Shown one piece after another: positions 60,656 through 64,000 of a DNA stretch of 64,000 nt (positions are counted from its first letter, which is position 1; each line of letters begins with the position of its first letter). Where the stretch lies: contig CM067518.1 of NCBI GenBank assembly GCA_034509495.1, positions 745,430 to 809,429 on the forward strand. Reading direction: 5' to 3'. Made by a program: the position numbers and the translations under genes. Below the pieces are notes generated by a model that was not told the DNA's origin, did not search any database, and saw only the letters and a list, made by a program, of their open reading frames with translations. The stretch comes from Acestrorhynchus altus. Its lineage: Eukaryota; Chordata; Actinopteri; Characiformes; Acestrorhynchidae.

Positions 60656-61030
60656 CGTTCTCCAACTGTGGACAAAAGTATTGGGACACCTGCTCTTTCA
60701 CTGTTTCTTCTGAAATCAATGGTATTAAAAAGAGCTTGTCCTGCTCTTGTTGGACTTTCTGCTAGTTTGTGGAACATTGCTGTGACGATTTGATTTAATT
60801 AGTGAGGTCAGGATGTTGGATGATCATCACCCCCACCTCATCCCAATTCCAAAACTACTGGATGGAGCTTCATCATTCCAGAGAACACAGTTCTCCCCCC
60901 ACGCGGGGTGTCAGTCTAGTCGGGGTGTCAGTCGGTTCATGTTTGTTTATCTGCTCCAGTTTATCTGGTCCTGTTCTATTGGCAGTACTTCTCTACAGGG
61001 ACTAGACAAGCTGTGTGTGCATTTGCACAT
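60656..61030 (-). mobile_element. Tc1-like MITE (family A), reverse copy
   Basis: Starts GTGGACAAAAGTATTGGGAC and includes GGAGCTTCATCATTCCAGAG, the reverse of other family A copies. The right end is lost. Confidence 0.7.
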
Positions 61031-61312
61031 CAGTGTGAGACATGAGTGCAGACATGACTTGAGAATTCTGAAATCCCACTGGGAATGTTACAGTCAGTGT
61101 TGTGTCAGTGAAAATGAGACTAACACTCGCGGTGTAACCGACACGCAGTGGGCTGACCGGTCCAGCTGCCCTCTATTAATGCTGTCAGGATCCTATTCCA
61201 GCTTGGATCACACTGCACAGAGCTGTGCCCACCGACCCAGAACCCGCAGAACCTGCAGAACCCGTTCTGTAAAACCCAACAGTGAAGCTCTCTGAGCACA
61301 GCTGGCCCTGAA

Positions 61313-61346
<34 letters not shown>

Positions 61347-64000
61347 AATGGGGGAGATAATGAGATTTTCACCTCAGCACTGATTCTGTAAAAGCACACA
61401 TTTCAGAAGTTTAATCCAGAACCGTGAGCAGTGTGGGAACAAACAGACTCTATTCACTTATAAATAATACGCTGTAATTCCTGCTTTAGTTATTTTTACC
61501 AACTTAATGCTGGGAGATTTGATCTGCGCTCCTGAAATATGAAACTGGAGATTCCTTTTATTAGAAGCTCATTTCAGACGTTTCAGACGTTTCAGACGTC
61601 ATCTAAACGCAGCAGTGTTCTGAGCACTTCTTCAACATTTCAGTTGTGTTTACAGATCGGAAGCATCCTATTAATTATTGAATGCATTTTTTAATAGCAG
61701 TATTAATTGATGATCAGTAACTTAACAGTAGATTTTACAAATCATCCCTTTGAGAATCTGAGGTGTGTTGTTAATATGTTTTAATGTATTTTTAATATGT
61801 TTTTAATATGTTTTTATCTTTTAGACACTTTATCTGGGAAATTGAAAGGATCTCATGGTCGTACTATTGCTATAAGGAGTTCAAAGCTCGACATCTCAAA
61901 ACTGCTCTGAATTCAGGCAGAACCTTATCATTCAAAGAGGCTAAATATGATTTTTTTTTTACTGATATTCAGAATCAGAATCAGAACTACTTTATTAAGG
62001 GAAATTGGAAATTCTCTCAGCTGCACCCAAATTGGTTTAAATCAATGTTCAATCAAATAATAACTCAAATTAATGGCCTTTATAATGCATCACAGTTTCC
62101 CGATGCTCCAAAATGACGTTTACTCATTAAAGGTTGTTCTGCGTAAGTCAGATGACATTTCCCGTAACTCTGCCTTTCAGTGTGTCTGAGATCTCGCTCC
62201 TGTTAAACTGATAACAGGATAAAGGGAGCAGGTTACTGCAGTGTGTCCCACCTAAAACACACCGTTCTGTGAATATGATTACTTTGGCTTCATTTGCAGG
62301 GCTGACCGACATCATCATCACACGTCATAATCCTGTCACTGAGGGCTTTGTTGCAGTGGATTTACTGTAAAACCTAATAACGAACATGGTTTAAGCAGCA
62401 GCTTCACAAAGCCGTTACATTAAGGGCGTTTCATTATTGACAGATGCTCCTAAAGACTACCAGCTCATTTGGACCTGACTTTGGCGCTGGTCCCAGTGTA
62501 GCAGACTTCGGGTGATTTACGAGAGGTCAGCTGTGACCGACAGGGTCGGGTCCGGCTCCCACAGGTGTTTGGCTGTGGACTTATTTTATCTTTTAAACAA
62601 CAACTTTACAGAAGAACCTTCTTCACTTTCAATGGAAGTCAATGTGAAAGGATTTTATTCCAGGCCAATGTGGAGGATCTCTATTGGTCCATTCATCATG
62701 AGCTTCTGATACAATATTCAGATGAACTGCATGATGTCCAAAAGGGAATTGTGTGTGTGTGACGATATAACGTAGGATTCATTTACCCGGAGAACCCAAG
62801 GTTCCTTTAAAGCTCAGCTCAATTCCGAACCTCCAGATCCACCCAGACCTGAACAGATCCTCTCTGAACATGATGTTATTGAAGATGTTCCTCATGATGA
62901 GAACACAGTGTTGACTGATGTTCTACATTAATGATGATGCTGATGCTGGTGAGCTGTCGAACTATTGCTTAATTTCTAATAATGTGACCGATCATCATAA
63001 ACAAACAACAAACAAACAAACATTGTTTGAGGCCACGTTTCAAAACCTGCTTGACTCTGTCTATTGTATTATTAACGGAGCGTCTCTCAGACCCCCTGTC
63101 CTGCATATTCACTAGATGTCCTGTTCCTAGAGCAGCTGATTCAACGAATCGGCTCGTTAACAAGCCCGTGCAGAGTTGCAGGAGCGGGTTTGGGAAATGC
63201 TATGTTAATGCAAGGTCATGTCAATAGAACCTGTCAATACTCAGTATTTATTGTTTTGGTTATATTTGTTGATATTTGTCATATTTATTGCTGTTAACAT
63301 GGGACAGAAATGTGCCTCACTGTTGATTGTGACCCTAACATAGTTCAAATGTAATAACCTGTATAATAATGTGTAATAAAGGGTTCTGAAACCTTAACAC
63401 AGGACCATTTTTACCAATGATGTCATTATTTTTACATTATGGATAAATATTTATTTATTTATTTATTTATTTATTTTTGTTTTGATTGAATAATCTTATT
63501 ACATTATTAGAAACGTGGTCATTTTAATGTTATTATAAAATTTTTCACAAATCATAACATTTTTTACTTGAGTTTATACCTTTGGATTATTACATTATTG
63601 GGAATTTATTACATTTTATTACAAGTATTGTTTATTATTTATTACATTTTTGTTTATTTGAGTGTAAAACGTGGCTACTTTTTACATTATTTTCAGGTTA
63701 ATCTTTCAAAATATAACGATTAAATTATTACCAATCGTTTACACTTTTTACTTACTGGAGTAAAAAATGTGCTACATTTCTTGAATTATTAAAATTTTAC
63801 ATTTTCATTTTGATCGTTTGAAATGTCTATTTACATTATTAGGAATTTCTTACATTTTGAATCACATTTCTGTTATTATTATTTTATTGGGAAATGATTA
63901 CGAGATGAAGTGCCACACTTGTTATTGTTGTTTTTTCAGAATAAAAAAAACGAATGCCATAAAATTCCATAACGTAAACACATATCTGGGCCAAATGCAT
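61031..64000. other. Intergenic region, no gene recognised
   Basis: Contains a (TC)n run at 61316-61340, a CAGAATCAGAATCAGAACTA motif near 61970 that resembles the 3' end of a fish retroposon, (TTTA)n at 63450-63475, and very AT-rich sequence after 63400. No exon is convincing. Confidence 0.45.

Overview
The window is nuclear DNA of a ray-finned fish, probably an otophysan teleost. Genes have short GT-AG exons, CpG-rich promoters, very many CA/GA/TATATC microsatellites, several Tc1/mariner-type elements and fish-style NLR exons. I resolved genes exon by exon by translating across splice sites and checking phase. All splice models are from reading alone.

Layout. (1) 1-12.8 kb, plus strand: the 3' half of nhs (Nance-Horan syndrome), with its last five exons and a long 3' UTR. 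(2) 13.4-17.8 kb, plus strand: an 11-exon, 505-residue protein with two C-terminal BEN domains. (3) 20.0-22.6 kb, minus strand: a shorter paralogue with one BEN domain, convergent with the first. NHS and BEND2 are near neighbours on human Xp22.13, so this looks like conserved synteny. (4) 23.7-41.7 kb, minus strand: the most striking locus, a 22-exon gene predicted to encode 1,979 residues. It has an acidic N-terminus, two AT-hooks, then 21 BED zinc fingers in tandem, almost all one per phase-0 exon of about 249 nt. No transposase domain is visible. Five neighbouring finger exons have been duplicated as a block. (5) 44.6-51.4 kb, plus strand: a broken fish NLR (NACHT-LRR) gene. (6) 51.9-56.6 kb, minus strand: a complete nine-exon CYP2-family cytochrome P450 of 499 residues. 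(7) 56.6-64 kb: no gene recognised; microsatellites, a large minisatellite, element fragments and some non-repetitive DNA.

The left 41 kb is a nuclear-factor neighbourhood: a cytoskeletal/actin regulator (NHS) beside two BEN proteins and the BED array, three genes whose domains suggest DNA or chromatin binding. The right part is immune and xenobiotic. The multi-BED gene is my candidate for a previously undescribed system: a modular array of zinc fingers that seems to have grown by exon duplication with all zinc ligands preserved.
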